Below, piece after piece: positions 38,696 to 47,594 of a stretch of DNA of 64,000 bases (position 1 is the stretch's first letter; each line of letters begins with the position of its first letter). The notes beneath the pieces are model-generated. The model had not been told where the DNA came from and did no database searches. It saw only the letters and a list, made by a program, of their open reading frames with translations. This DNA is from Silanimonas sp. (GTDB taxonomy: Bacteria > Pseudomonadota > Gammaproteobacteria > Xanthomonadales > Xanthomonadaceae), in assembly GCA_026005095.1 (NCBI GenBank), contig BPKK01000003.1:1-64000 (forward strand), given 5' to 3'. Position numbers and translations under genes: made by a program.

Positions 38696-41600
38696 GGCGT
38701 CGCCTCTGCTGTCCCGCGGCCTGCCCCGGCGATCGCGCGCAGGCGCTCGCCCTGGCGGGCCCAGGCCTCGTCGGTGCTGCGGTCGAGCAGCAGGTAGACC
38801 ACCGGGATCACCACGAGGGTGAGCAAGGTGGAGACGAGCAGGCCGCCGATCACCGTGATCGCCATCGGCGCCTTCACCTCGGCGCCCTCGCCGCCGAAGA
38901 AGGCCAGCGGGGCAAAGCCGAACAGAGTGGTGAGCGTGGTCATGATGATCGGCCGTAGGCGAGTACTGGCGCCCTCGACCAGGGCCTCGCGCTTGGAGAG
39001 GCCAGAGAGCCTCAACTGGTTCACCTTGTCGATCAGCACGATGGCGTTCTTCACCACGATGCCGACCAGCAGGATCAGGCCGATGAACACCACCACCGAG
39101 AGCGTGGAGCCGCTCAGCACCAGGGCCAGCACGGCGCCGACGATGGCGAGCGGGATGGTGAACAGGATGACGAAGGGGTGGAGCAGCGATTCGAACTGCG
39201 AGGCCATCACCAAGTAGACGAGGAAGATGGCAAGCCCGAAGGCGAACAGCAGCGACTGGATCGAACGCTCCAGTTCCTCGCTCTGGCCGCCGAAGGCCAG
39301 CCGCAGGTCGGCGCCCAGCGGCTGCTCGGCCACCATCCGCTGCACCTCGGCCACCGCCGTGCCGAGGTCGATGCCGCGCAGGTTGGCCGAGATGATGGCG
39401 GCCCGGGTCTGGTCGACGCGGTTGATCTCGCCCGGCCCCACGGTCTGCACCACCTCGGCCACCGCCGAGAGCGGCACCGGGCGCTCGCTCTGTGGATTCA
39501 CGATCAGGTCGCGGATGGCCTCCACCGAGGCGCGGTCGGCCTCGCGCGAGCGCACCAGCACGTCGATCTTGCGGTCGCGGAAGCTGTAGCGGGTAGCCAC
39601 CTCGCCTCGCACCTTGCGCACCACCTCGTCGGCGATCTGCCGGGTGGTGAGGCCAAGGGCGGCGGCACGCTCCTGGTCGAAGCGGATCTGTACCTCGGGG
39701 AAACCCTGCTCCACACTGGACTTCACGTCGGCGAAATGCGGCGAGGCCTCGAGCATGGCCGCCACCCGGCGGCCCGCGGCCTCGATCGCGGCAAGGTCGC
39801 TGCCGCGCACCTCGATCTCCAGCGGCGTGGACAAGCTCACCAGCTCCGGGCGGCTGAACTTCACCTCCACGCCGGGGTACTGGGCCATGAAGGCCCGGAT
39901 CTCCTCGGTGAGCGCCTCCTCGGTGGCCCGGCTGTACCCCCGGCCCAGCACCACCGACATCCGCGCGATGTTCTCGCCCGACTCGGTGGGATTGGCGTCC
40001 AGCCGGGTTCCGGTGCCACTGACCCCGAACAGGGCCTGGATGCGCGAATCGCTCTCGAAGCGACCCTGCACCACGGAAAGCAGGCGGTCGGTGTCGCGCA
40101 GTGGAGTGCCGGGTGGCAGACGTGCCGTCATCTCGAAGCGGTCCTGCGCCAGCTGCGGGATCAGGTCGGTGCCGAGCGTGGTGGCGAGCAGCAGCGAGAG
40201 GGCGAAGGCGGCCCCGGCCGAGCTCAGCACCAGGCCGGGGCGCTGCAGTGCACTTGGCAGCAGACGCTGGGTATAGAGCCGTGCCAGCCGCTCATAGGGC
40301 CGGAGCAGCCAGGCGCCGAGGCGGCCGAGTAGCGGCAGCACGCCTTGCAGGAAGGCTCGCCAGACCAGCAAGGCGGCGCGCACCAGAACGGTGCCGAGAG
40401 CGACGAGCCCCCAGCGCAGCAACAGCCAGGGCAGCGCGAGCAGGAAGGCCAGCGCGCCTGGCACGACGCCCCAGGGGCGCGGCAGGCGGCCCGCCACCGC
40501 GGCGAAGGGAGCACGCAGGTAAGCCAAGAAGGCCGCCCGCTCGCGGGGCAGGGCGAGCATCCCGGGCTCGCGCTCCAGCGGAAAGCCCATCGGTGCCGTG
40601 GCCTTGAGCGAGCTCAGCATCGGAATCAGGGTGAGCGCCACCACCATCGAGATCAGCAGAGCGATCGAGACGGTAAGCGCCTGATCGCGGAACAGCTGCC
40701 CTGCTACCCCCTCCACGAACACCAGTGGCAGGAACACCGCCACCGTGGTGAGGGTGGTGGCGACCACCGGCATGCCGACCTCGCGGGTGCCGGTGATGGC
40801 CGCCTCCAGCAGCCCCAGACCGCGCTCGCGGGCCTTGGCAATGTTCTCCAGCACCACGATGGAATCGTCCACCACCATGCCGGTGGCAAGCGCCAGTCCG
40901 GCCAGCGACATCACGTTCAGCGAGAGCCCGAGCTGCCCCATGAAGAAGAAGGTGGCGATGATCGACACCGGCAGCGAGAGCGCGATGACGAAAGTGCTCC
41001 ACGAATCGCGCAGGAAGAAGAAGATGACGAGGATGGCGAAGAAACCGCCCAGTACCGCCTCGGTACGCACCTCGGCCAGAGCGGCGCGGATGAATACCGA
41101 CTGATCCTCCACCACCCGCAGGGCGATGCCATCGATCACGTAGACATTCGGGTCGGCACTGGCCCGGCCCGATGTCGGCCGGCGGTTTCCCGGCAACTTC
41201 GGGGCCGCATCCTGCTCCATGGCGCGCAGCGCCTTGCGCACGGCCTCGGCTACCGCCACGGTATTGGCATCGCCTTCCTTGTAGATGGCGAGTTCCACCG
41301 CCTCGGCCGAACCGATGCGGATCACCGCCTCGCGCTCCTTGTGCCCCTGCTCCACGGTGGCGATGTCGCCCAGGCGCACCGGAACGCCATTGACAGTGGC
41401 CACCAGAAGCTCGCGCATCTGCGCCACGGTGGCGAACTGGTTCACCGTCCGCACCAGATAACGCTGCGTTCCTTCCTCGATGCGGCCGCCGGAGAGGTTC
41501 ACGTTCTCCTGCGCGAGGCGCTGGATCACCGCATTCACATCGAGGTTGAGCTGGGAGAGCTTCTCCTGGTCGATCAGTACCTGCACCTCGTCCTCGAGGC

Positions 41601-42144
41601 CGCCGCCCACCTTGACTGCCGCCACGCCGGGCACCGGCTCGAGCCGGCGCTTGAGCGTCTCTTCGGCATAGCGCCTGAGCGTCATCAGCTCCGCCTCGCT
41701 GGCCTGCGCTCCCGAGGAGGCCAGCGCCAGCCGCAGGATCGGCTGTGTACTCGGATTGAAGCGCAGCAGTACCGGCGGCTTGGCCTCCAGTGGCAAGCGC
41801 AGTAGCTCGATCTTGTCGCGGGTCTCGAGGCTGGCCTGGTCCATGTCGGTGCCCCAGGCGAACTCCAGCACCACATCGCTCTGCCCGGTACGCGAGACCG
41901 AACGCAGCTTGCGCAAGCCCTTCACCACGCCCACCGCCTGCTCGATCGGCTCGGTGATCAGCGCCTCAACCTCGCTGGGCGCGGCGCCGGTGTATTCGGT
42001 ACGCACGGTGAGCGTGGGATAGCTCAGGTCCGGCAGCAGGTTGACCTTGAGGTCCTTCAGCGCGATCAGGCCAAAGAGCACCAAGGTCAGCATGGCCATC
42101 GCCACCGTCACGCGGCGGCGGGTCGCGAGTTCGATCAGGCTCAT
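38692..42144 (-). CDS. RND efflux permease, first subunit, with extra cytoplasmic/membrane insertion
   Basis: 1150 residues, about 110 more than usual. TM4 has GLALATGMVVDDSIVVLENI with both Asp residues and TM10 has LLVGIVVKNAIVLIDKVN with the Lys of the proton relay. The extra length lies between TM6 and TM7 (about residues 515-615) and is strongly hydrophobic and Trp/Leu/Arg-rich (LAFLLALPWLLLRWGL, GTVLVRAALLVWRAFL). It should act as the proton-driven permease together with the downstream subunit and the upstream adaptor (10-base gap). Confidence 0.88.
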   Translation of the reverse strand: MSLIELATRRRVTVAMAMLTLVLFGLIALKDLKVNLLPDLSYPTLTVRTEYTGAAPSEVEALITEPIEQAVGVVKGLRKLRSVSRTGQSDVVLEFAWGTDMDQASLETRDKIELLRLPLEAKPPVLLRFNPSTQPILRLALASSGAQASEAELMTLRRYAEETLKRRLEPVPGVAAVKVGGGLEDEVQVLIDQEKLSQLNLDVNAVIQRLAQENVNLSGGRIEEGTQRYLVRTVNQFATVAQMRELLVATVNGVPVRLGDIATVEQGHKEREAVIRIGSAEAVELAIYKEGDANTVAVAEAVRKALRAMEQDAAPKLPGNRRPTSGRASADPNVYVIDGIALRVVEDQSVFIRAALAEVRTEAVLGGFFAILVIFFFLRDSWSTFVIALSLPVSIIATFFFMGQLGLSLNVMSLAGLALATGMVVDDSIVVLENIAKARERGLGLLEAAITGTREVGMPVVATTLTTVAVFLPLVFVEGVAGQLFRDQALTVSIALLISMVVALTLIPMLSSLKATAPMGFPLEREPGMLALPRERAAFLAYLRAPFAAVAGRLPRPWGVVPGALAFLLALPWLLLRWGLVALGTVLVRAALLVWRAFLQGVLPLLGRLGAWLLRPYERLARLYTQRLLPSALQRPGLVLSSAGAAFALSLLLATTLGTDLIPQLAQDRFEMTARLPPGTPLRDTDRLLSVVQGRFESDSRIQALFGVSGTGTRLDANPTESGENIARMSVVLGRGYSRATEEALTEEIRAFMAQYPGVEVKFSRPELVSLSTPLEIEVRGSDLAAIEAAGRRVAAMLEASPHFADVKSSVEQGFPEVQIRFDQERAAALGLTTRQIADEVVRKVRGEVATRYSFRDRKIDVLVRSREADRASVEAIRDLIVNPQSERPVPLSAVAEVVQTVGPGEINRVDQTRAAIISANLRGIDLGTAVAEVQRMVAEQPLGADLRLAFGGQSEELERSIQSLLFAFGLAIFLVYLVMASQFESLLHPFVILFTIPLAIVGAVLALVLSGSTLSVVVFIGLILLVGIVVKNAIVLIDKVNQLRLSGLSKREALVEGASTRLRPIIMTTLTTLFGFAPLAFFGGEGAEVKAPMAITVIGGLLVSTLLTLVVIPVVYLLLDRSTDEAWARQGERLRAIAGAGRGTAEATP

Positions 42145-42154
42145 GGCAAGGGCC

Positions 42155-43309
42155 TCAGGGCGTGGTGGCGTCGCTGCCGGCCACGCCTCCCTTGGCCGCC
42201 AGTGCCGCGGCGTTCAGCACCTCCACCGGCACTCCGTCGCGTACCGCGATGCGGCCCTGGGTGACCACCGGTTCGCCCGGCGCCAGGCCTTCCAGCACCT
42301 CGGCATACTCGCCATTCGCATAACCGAGGCGCAGCACGCGCCGCTCGGCCTTGCCGTCCTTCACCACGAACACCGCCGATTCACCGGCCGATTCCGCCAG
42401 CGCCTCGCGCGGCACCGTGAGCGCAGCCTCGCGCTCGTCGTAGACGATGGCAAGACGACCGAACATGCCGGGACGTAGCTGCGGCTGGTCGCGGAACACC
42501 CCAACCACGCGGAAGGTGCCGGTCTGCGAATCGACCACCGGGCTCACCCGGTCCACCACACCCTCGAAGGACTGCCCGGGCAGGGCGTCCACCGCCATGC
42601 GGATCGGCAGCCCCGGGCGCATGGTGGCGAGCTCACGCTCCGGCACATTGAGCACGGCCTCGAGCCGCGAGTTGTCGACGATGCGGTAGAGCGGCGCATT
42701 CACCGTGATCAGGTTGCCCGGCTTGGCCAGGCGCTGCGCCACCACGCCGGAGATCGGCGCGGTGATGGTGGTATAGCTCAGCTCCAGTTTCGCCAGCTCA
42801 TAGGCCGCCTTGGCCGACTCGTACTCGTAACGCAGCTGTTCGTTGGCCTCGGCGCTCACCAGCTTGCGCTCGAACAGTTCCTTTGAACGGGCGAAGTTGC
42901 TCTCCAGCCGGCGCAAGCTGGCCTCGGCACGCGCCAGCTCCAGCCGCGGCCGCTCGGGGTCGAGCTGGGCCAGTACCTGTCCGGCCCGTACCGAATCGCC
43001 CTCTTCCACAAACACGCGAAGCAGCACGCCGCTGGTTTTGGCCACCACCTGGGCATCGGCGGGCACCTCGAGGTTGGCGGTGCCGGTGTAACGGGCGGCG
43101 ATGCGGCGCGTAGTGGCGGGCACCACCTCCACCGGCACCGGATCGGCCGCCCCCGGCTTCCCTCCCGAGCGCCCGGAGCGGGTCTCGCCCGCCGCCTCGC
43201 CCGAAGCCTCCTCCTCCCCCCTCGCGCAGGCAGTCAGCAGCAGGGAGAGGCCCAGTGCGGCGGCGAGCAGCAGGCGGGAAGGCGTGGCAGAACGGGCGGG
43301 GCGGTTCAT
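42155..43309 (-). CDS. RND periplasmic adaptor lipoprotein
   Basis: 384 residues from the ATG at 43307-43309. The signal sequence ends in LLLTACARG, a lipobox (L-T-A-C), so the protein is a lipoprotein. The membrane-fusion layout is normal: barrel-sandwich half-motif (VAKTSGVLLRVFVEEGDSVRAGQVLAQLD near 90-118, written here as key parts), helical hairpin (about 120-180), second lipoyl half (ITAPISGVVAQRLAKPGNLI is split between strands), then beta-barrel and membrane-proximal domains. It links the two permeases to an outer-membrane channel. Upstream is an A+T-rich patch (43329-43348) likely to hold the promoter. Confidence 0.9.
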   Translation of the reverse strand: MNRPARSATPSRLLLAAALGLSLLLTACARGEEEASGEAAGETRSGRSGGKPGAADPVPVEVVPATTRRIAARYTGTANLEVPADAQVVAKTSGVLLRVFVEEGDSVRAGQVLAQLDPERPRLELARAEASLRRLESNFARSKELFERKLVSAEANEQLRYEYESAKAAYELAKLELSYTTITAPISGVVAQRLAKPGNLITVNAPLYRIVDNSRLEAVLNVPERELATMRPGLPIRMAVDALPGQSFEGVVDRVSPVVDSQTGTFRVVGVFRDQPQLRPGMFGRLAIVYDEREAALTVPREALAESAGESAVFVVKDGKAERRVLRLGYANGEYAEVLEGLAPGEPVVTQGRIAVRDGVPVEVLNAAALAAKGGVAGSDATTP

Positions 43310-43441
43310 GATCGGGTCAGGTGTGCTGGTTTGATACAACACTAATTCCTGCCCTCCCCGGGCCGCATATGCCAAGAGTCAGCATGACCTCGTGCGGGGG
43401 CTGTGAGGAACGCAGGCTGTCGCAGCGCGGCAGGCGGCGGC

Positions 43442-43447
43442 TATACT
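43442..43447 (+). promoter_or_regulatory. Probable -10 element of the cytochrome genes
   Basis: TATACT, five of six matches to the sigma-70 -10 consensus, 36 bases before the first cytochrome ATG. A convincing -35 is not seen; TGTCGC lies about 19 bases upstream. Confidence 0.4.
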
Positions 43448-43483
43448 CCCGCCGCGAATCCCACCCTTTCCCTGGATCGTCTG

Positions 43484-43807
43484 ATGCGTCGACTCCTGCC
43501 CGCCTTCACCGGCGCTGCGCTTGCGCTGCTGCTGTCCCCGGCCCAGGCCGCCGGCAATGCCGAGAACGGCAAGACCCTCGCCTACACCTGCGCAGGCTGC
43601 CATGGTATTCCCGACTACAAGAATGCCTACCCGAGCTACCGCGTGCCGAAGATCGCCGGCCAGAACGAGGGCTATCTGCTGAACGCTCTCAAGGCCTACC
43701 GCAACGGCGACCGCCAGCACCCGACCATGTCGGCGCAGGCCAGCAGCTTCTCCGATCAGGATCTGGCCGACCTCGCGGCCTACCTCGCCTCCCGCAAGGC
43801 CCAGTGA
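43484..43807 (+). CDS. Small c-type cytochrome
   Basis: 107 residues. Signal peptide (ALALLLSPAQAAG), single haem site CAGCH near residues 37-41 and a candidate axial Met in HPTMSAQAS near 83. The last helix (DQDLADLAAYLASRKAQ) is typical of class I cytochromes c, similar to one half of cytochrome c4. It would carry electrons in the periplasm. The next gene is a second single-haem cytochrome, 17 bases downstream. Confidence 0.88.
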   Translation: MRRLLPAFTGAALALLLSPAQAAGNAENGKTLAYTCAGCHGIPDYKNAYPSYRVPKIAGQNEGYLLNALKAYRNGDRQHPTMSAQASSFSDQDLADLAAYLASRKAQ

Positions 43808-43824
43808 GCAAGGAGCCGCGCCCC

Positions 43825-44208
43825 ATGAGCCAGAAGATCCTCGTCCTCGCCCTCGCCACCCTGTTCGCCGGCGGCGCACTCGCCGTGGGCGGCCCGCGCG
43901 GCAATGCCGCCGCCGGCCAGCAGCGTTTCGAAGCCACTCCGGAAGGCGGCCAGAGCTGCGCCAGCTGCCATCTCGAGGGGGGCAGCAAGTCGATCGACGG
44001 CAATACGCCCCTGCTCGCCGGCCAGTACGCCGACTATCTCGAAAAGGCGCTGAAGGACTACCGTTCCGGCGCCCGCGTCAACGTGCTGATGAATGCCCAG
44101 GTCGGTCCTGAGGGCACCAACCAGCTGAGCGATGCCGACATTGCCAACATCGCCGCCTATCTTGCGGCACAGCGCGAGGCGGTGCAGGTCTACAAGTACT
44201 CGCGCTGA
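43825..44208 (+). CDS. Small c-type cytochrome
   Basis: 127 residues, ATG preceded by AAGGAG. Signal peptide (LVLALATLFAGGALA), haem site CASCH near residue 47 and a candidate Met ligand in VLMNAQVG near 94. Class I cytochrome c layout with a C-terminal helix (DADIANIAAYLAAQRE). Together with the gene before it this looks like a split pair of c4-type domains. The redox partner is unknown. Confidence 0.88.
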   Translation: MSQKILVLALATLFAGGALAVGGPRGNAAAGQQRFEATPEGGQSCASCHLEGGSKSIDGNTPLLAGQYADYLEKALKDYRSGARVNVLMNAQVGPEGTNQLSDADIANIAAYLAAQREAVQVYKYSR

Positions 44209-44225
44209 TCCGGCCGTCCAGGCCC

Positions 44226-44733
44226 TTAGCGCTCGACGGGAAGCCCGGCCTCACGCCGGGCTTCTCCGTTTCCGCTGCACAGCGCCGAGAGGCGCTCCAG
44301 CAGTCGCAGCACCTCGTCCTCGTCCGTGGCCCGGGCCAGCCCTTCCCGAAGCGCTGCGCACTGCACCCGGGTCGAGCGCTCCCAGGGCGCCGGCGGGGGA
44401 CGTTCGACGATCACGCCGCTGCCGGCATTGCGGAGGATCCGGCATTCGCCGCCCAGGCCGGCGAGACTGGCACGGCACACCAGGTTGAACTTCGGATTGA
44501 GCGGCACGCTCACCTCGCCCGAAGTGGCCTCGATCAGTGTCCCCAGCCATTCGTCCAAGAGGGTGGTATCGCCCCGCCAGGTCCTTGGCGAAACGTGTCG
44601 CCCGAGGCTCGATGGCACGCGGGCGGTAGAACACCTCGTCCTCGCTGCCGTCGCCCGGAGTGTAGAAGTCCGCCGTCGCAGCCTTGGGCCCATCGCCGTA
44701 GAGCGGCTCGTAGGGCAGCTGTGGTCGTGCCAT
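44226..44733 (-). pseudogene. Uncharacterised protein, apparent frameshift
   Basis: The ATG at 44731-44733 opens MARPQLPYEPLYGDG. The frame breaks after FAKDLAG and continues as DTTLLDEWLGTLIEA to a stop at 44226. Removing one C from the CCCC run at 44572-44575 restores ~168 residues in one frame, which strongly suggests a sequencing error rather than decay. The protein is soluble, with no signal peptide or membrane segment, and is rich in Arg/Glu towards its end (DEDEVLRLLERLSALCSG). I do not recognise the family. Confidence 0.55.
44240..44264 (+). terminator. Terminator-like hairpin after the cytochrome genes
   Basis: A perfect 10-base stem (GAAGCCCGGC) with loop CTCAC, followed by TCCGTTTCC on the plus strand. 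It lies within the last codons of the convergent uncharacterised gene, so both units share this end. Confidence 0.5.
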
Positions 44734-44786
44734 GCCGTCATACGCCCACCAGGCCGCTGCTCAAGGGCGCGCGGAATCGGGAAGTC

Positions 44787-45134
44787 TCACCGTGGCGTCG
44801 GCGGTTCAGTGGCCACCCCCGCCGCCGGCGACGAGGGGCGGCGCTTCAGCGCCGCCGGGGCACGCGCACGCCGCTCCGTCCGGGCGCGGGCGGCAATGCG
44901 GCCAGCGTCGGCGCCGGCCGGGCGGGCCGGAGTATTGCGCCGCGGCGGCCCGTCCCATGGCCCGACCTCGACAGCCACCCAGTTGTCCGCCCAGGCCGGG
45001 TCGACCACTGCCCTCTCCGTAGGCTCCGGCGGCAGGGGGCGAGTGATCAGAAGCAGCGCACCGGCATGCAGGCCGAGGGTCACCGCCAGAGCGATGCTGC
45101 GCCTGAAAGAGAACGTCCTGCCCTCGTCCCGCAT
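44787..45134 (-). CDS. TonB-like single-pass membrane protein, short
   Basis: 115 residues. The N-terminus has one membrane segment with the TonB-type pattern RSIALAVTLGLHAGALLLI, including the Ser/His face (S and H) used by TonB to contact ExbB/ExbD, followed by a Pro/Arg/Ala-rich region. The folded C-terminal TonB domain is missing, so it is either a short relative or a small membrane protein of unrelated function. It lies upstream of, and in the same direction as, the frameshifted uncharacterised gene (53-base gap). Confidence 0.5.
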   Translation of the reverse strand: MRDEGRTFSFRRSIALAVTLGLHAGALLLITRPLPPEPTERAVVDPAWADNWVAVEVGPWDGPPRRNTPARPAGADAGRIAARARTERRARAPAALKRRPSSPAAGVATEPPTPR

Positions 45135-45212
45135 GCCACCTCGCCTTCATCCGAAAGCGGCGATGCTGGCGAGGCGCCTCGTAAGCCCGGGTTAAAGCTC
45201 CTGCCCGCCGCA

Positions 45213-45231
45213 CCGCCCGTTCAGCGGGCGG
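45213..45231 (-). terminator. Hairpin after nfuA
   Basis: Seven-base stem CCGCCCG/CGGGCGG with loop TTCAG, nine bases past the nfuA stop. There is no T-run, so it is a weak terminator candidate. Confidence 0.35.
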
Positions 45232-45239
45232 ATGGCTGC

Positions 45240-45824
45240 TCAGCGAGGAATGTAGGGGGCGTCGCCGGTGCTGTGGTCGGTGGCGTCGCGCACCGCACGG
45301 ATCTCCGGCAGCCTGGCCATCAGCGTCTTTTCGATGCCCTGCTTGAGCGTGACATCGGCCATGCCGCAGCCATGACAGCCGCCCCCGAAGCGCAGCAGCA
45401 CCACATTGTCGGCGGTGATGGAATCGAGCCGGACATGGCCCTTGTGTGCCGCGAGCTGCGGGTTGATCTCGTTGTCCAGCAGCCAGCGCACCCGCTCCGG
45501 CAGGCTGGCCCCCTCGGCCGGGGCCTGCCCCTTGAGCCGGGGCGCACGGATGTTGAGTTCGCCACCGGTGGCGTGGCGGCGGTAGTCGATCTCGGCGCCA
45601 TCAAGGTAACGGGCGCTGTCGCCATCCACGAACAGGGTGAAGCCCTCGCAGTCCACCGCCCACTCATTGCCATCGAGATCGCCCCGCTCGGCGAACTCGA
45701 GCCGTACGTCGGCACGCGGCGTACCGGCATGCAGGGCCGAGAGGCGGATGCCGATGGCATCGCCCCCCTGGGTCTGCAGCAAATGGCGGAAATGGGTCTG
45801 GGCGGATTCGGTGATCTGGATCAT
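45240..45824 (-). CDS. nfuA: Fe-S biogenesis protein NfuA
   Basis: 194 residues. The N-terminal half is a degenerate A-type (IscA-like) domain without its cysteines. The C-terminal Nfu domain carries the CHGCGM motif near residues 150-155 that binds a [4Fe-4S] cluster at a dimer interface. It delivers clusters to target proteins, especially under stress. It is divergent from the pterin dehydratase gene across a 35-base gap. Confidence 0.93.
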   Translation of the reverse strand: MIQITESAQTHFRHLLQTQGGDAIGIRLSALHAGTPRADVRLEFAERGDLDGNEWAVDCEGFTLFVDGDSARYLDGAEIDYRRHATGGELNIRAPRLKGQAPAEGASLPERVRWLLDNEINPQLAAHKGHVRLDSITADNVVLLRFGGGCHGCGMADVTLKQGIEKTLMARLPEIRAVRDATDHSTGDAPYIPR

Positions 45825-45859
45825 GCCGCTATTCTAGGCGCCCTTGCCCGGAGACTGAC

Positions 45860-46207
45860 ATGAAGACCTACCACGACCTCTGTCGCGCCCGCTGCACCCC
45901 GCTCCGGGGCCTCGAGCACCAGTTGCCGAACGAACGCGTGGCCGAGTTGCTTGCCCTGCTACCCGAGGGCTGGATGCGCATCGAGGACGGCAAAGCCATC
46001 CACAAGACATTCCGCTTCGACGACTATTACCGGACGATGGCCTTCGTGAACGCCCTGGCCTTCATCGCCCATGCCGAGGATCACCACCCCGACCTCGGCG
46101 TGCACTACGACCGCTGCGTGGTGCGCTATTCCACCCACGACGTGGGCGGGCTCTCGCTCAACGACTTCATCTGCGCGGCGAAGGCCGAAGCCCTGCTGCA
46201 AGGCTGA
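45860..46207 (+). CDS. phhB: Pterin-4a-carbinolamine dehydratase
   Basis: 115 residues with the family core TFRFDDYYRTMAFVNALAFIA and the active-site region EDHHPDLGVHYDRCVVRYSTHD (here given in part: HHPDLGVHYDRC). ATG preceded by GGAG. It dehydrates 4a-hydroxytetrahydrobiopterin after aromatic amino-acid hydroxylation, or may have a moonlighting role, since no hydroxylase gene is in the window. Confidence 0.9.
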   Translation: MKTYHDLCRARCTPLRGLEHQLPNERVAELLALLPEGWMRIEDGKAIHKTFRFDDYYRTMAFVNALAFIAHAEDHHPDLGVHYDRCVVRYSTHDVGGLSLNDFICAAKAEALLQG

Positions 46208-46240
46208 GCCGACGCCCCGGCGCGGCGGACACCCGGAGGT

Positions 46241-47194
46241 TCAGGCGAGGCGGTCGAGCACCGCCCGCAGCTCCTCACTCAGCGGGGCGGTGACGAGATA
46301 AGGCGTGGCGCCGCCGTCGAGGGCGAACTCCATCGAGGCCGCATGCAGGAACAATCGCTTCAGCCCGGCCTGTTCGGCCAGCCGCCGGTTGGCCTCCCGG
46401 TCGCCGTACTTCGCATCCCCGGCCACCGGATGCCCGATGTGCGCCGCATGCACGCGGATCTGGTGGGTGCGCCCGGTCTCGATGCGGATCTCGCAGAAGC
46501 TGTGTCCGCCGCGCCGCTCCAGTACCCGAATGTGACTGACCGAGGGCTTGCCTGCCGGATCGACCCGCACCATGCGCTCCCCCCCCTGCAGCACCGACTT
46601 CCTGAGCGGCGCATCGACGGTGAGCGTGCCATCCGGCACCCGCCCGACCAGCAGGGCGAGGTAGCGCTTGCCCGGCCCCTCGTCGTCCTCCCCGCCGCGC
46701 ATCAGGGCCTGCAGTTCCAGCAGGGCCGAGCGCTTCTTCGCCAGCACGATGACGCCCGAGGTATCGCGGTCGAGGCGGTGCACGAGTTCGAGCGTCCGCC
46801 CCGGCCGCAGGGCCCGCAGGCCCTCGATCACCCCGAAGCCCACCCCCGATCCACCGTGCGCGGCAATCCCGGCGGGCTTGTCGAGGACGAGGATGGCTCT
46901 GTCCTCGAAAACGATGCTGGCCGCCAGCCGGTCCAGAAGGCTGCGGGGGGGGGCCTTGGCCCCGCCCTCCGGGGCGAGCCGCACCGGCGGGATGCGCACC
47001 TCGTCGCCGCCGTTCAGCCGAGTCTCGGGCCTGGCGCGGCCCCCGTTCACCCGCACCTGGCCCGAACGCACGATCTTGTAGACGACCGAACGCGGTGCTC
47101 CCTTGAGCTGGCCGAGCAGGAAGTTGTCGAGGCGCTGGCCGTCGCGGTCGTCCGGGACCCGGACGAGACGCACGCCGCCTGAAGGCTCATTCAT
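46241..47194 (-). CDS. rluC: 23S rRNA pseudouridine synthase RluC
   Basis: 317 residues from the ATG at 47192-47194. The N-terminal S4 domain (QRLDNFLLGQLKGAPRSVVY) is followed by the RluA-type catalytic domain with the active Asp in ELVHRLDRDTSGVIVLAK and the LETGRTHQIRVH-like motif IETGRTHQIRVHAAHIGHP. It modifies U955, U2504 and U2580 (E. coli numbering). Its divergence from rne is the same gene order as in E. coli, which supports the assignment. Confidence 0.92.
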   Translation of the reverse strand: MNEPSGGVRLVRVPDDRDGQRLDNFLLGQLKGAPRSVVYKIVRSGQVRVNGGRARPETRLNGGDEVRIPPVRLAPEGGAKAPPRSLLDRLAASIVFEDRAILVLDKPAGIAAHGGSGVGFGVIEGLRALRPGRTLELVHRLDRDTSGVIVLAKKRSALLELQALMRGGEDDEGPGKRYLALLVGRVPDGTLTVDAPLRKSVLQGGERMVRVDPAGKPSVSHIRVLERRGGHSFCEIRIETGRTHQIRVHAAHIGHPVAGDAKYGDREANRRLAEQAGLKRLFLHAASMEFALDGGATPYLVTAPLSEELRAVLDRLA

Positions 47195-47594
47195 GGGCAA
47201 GACCGATGGACTGGGCGGGCCGGGGCGCATCTGTTAAAGTCCGCGCGCAGGCTAAGGTTCTGATTCGCTTGGGAGTTGGCCGAAAGCCCCCTCCCGGGAG
47301 TTCCCGCCGAAACGCGACCACGCCCCACGGGGGCGGTCATGTTAGCGACTTTCGTGCGGGCAAACCCGCCCCCTGCCCATCTGCCCCGAGGGTCAGCCCG
47401 ACGGCCAGGCGGCTAGCACCGGTGCCGTCCCTGTGGGGACGGGGGCCGGAACCATGGAATACCAAGTAGCGCTCCCGCGGGCCTGGCCCGACGGTCCGAT
47501 GCGCTGGACAAGGTGCCAGGCGCTGCCCCGCAGCGCTGGATGACGGGCCCCGAGCCGGCGTTCCTCGCGGTAGAGCGCGTGAGGAACCTGAACA
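47195..47594 (+). promoter_or_regulatory. rluC-rne intergenic region with long rne leader
   Basis: A 400-base gap between divergent rluC and rne. In E. coli the corresponding leader of about 360 nt controls rne mRNA decay by RNase E itself. Here it is G+C-rich and foldable; one clear element is a perfect hairpin CCGTCCC-TGTG-GGGACGG at 47425-47442. A TTAAAG box near 47234 could belong to a promoter. Autoregulation is inferred by analogy. Confidence 0.45.
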
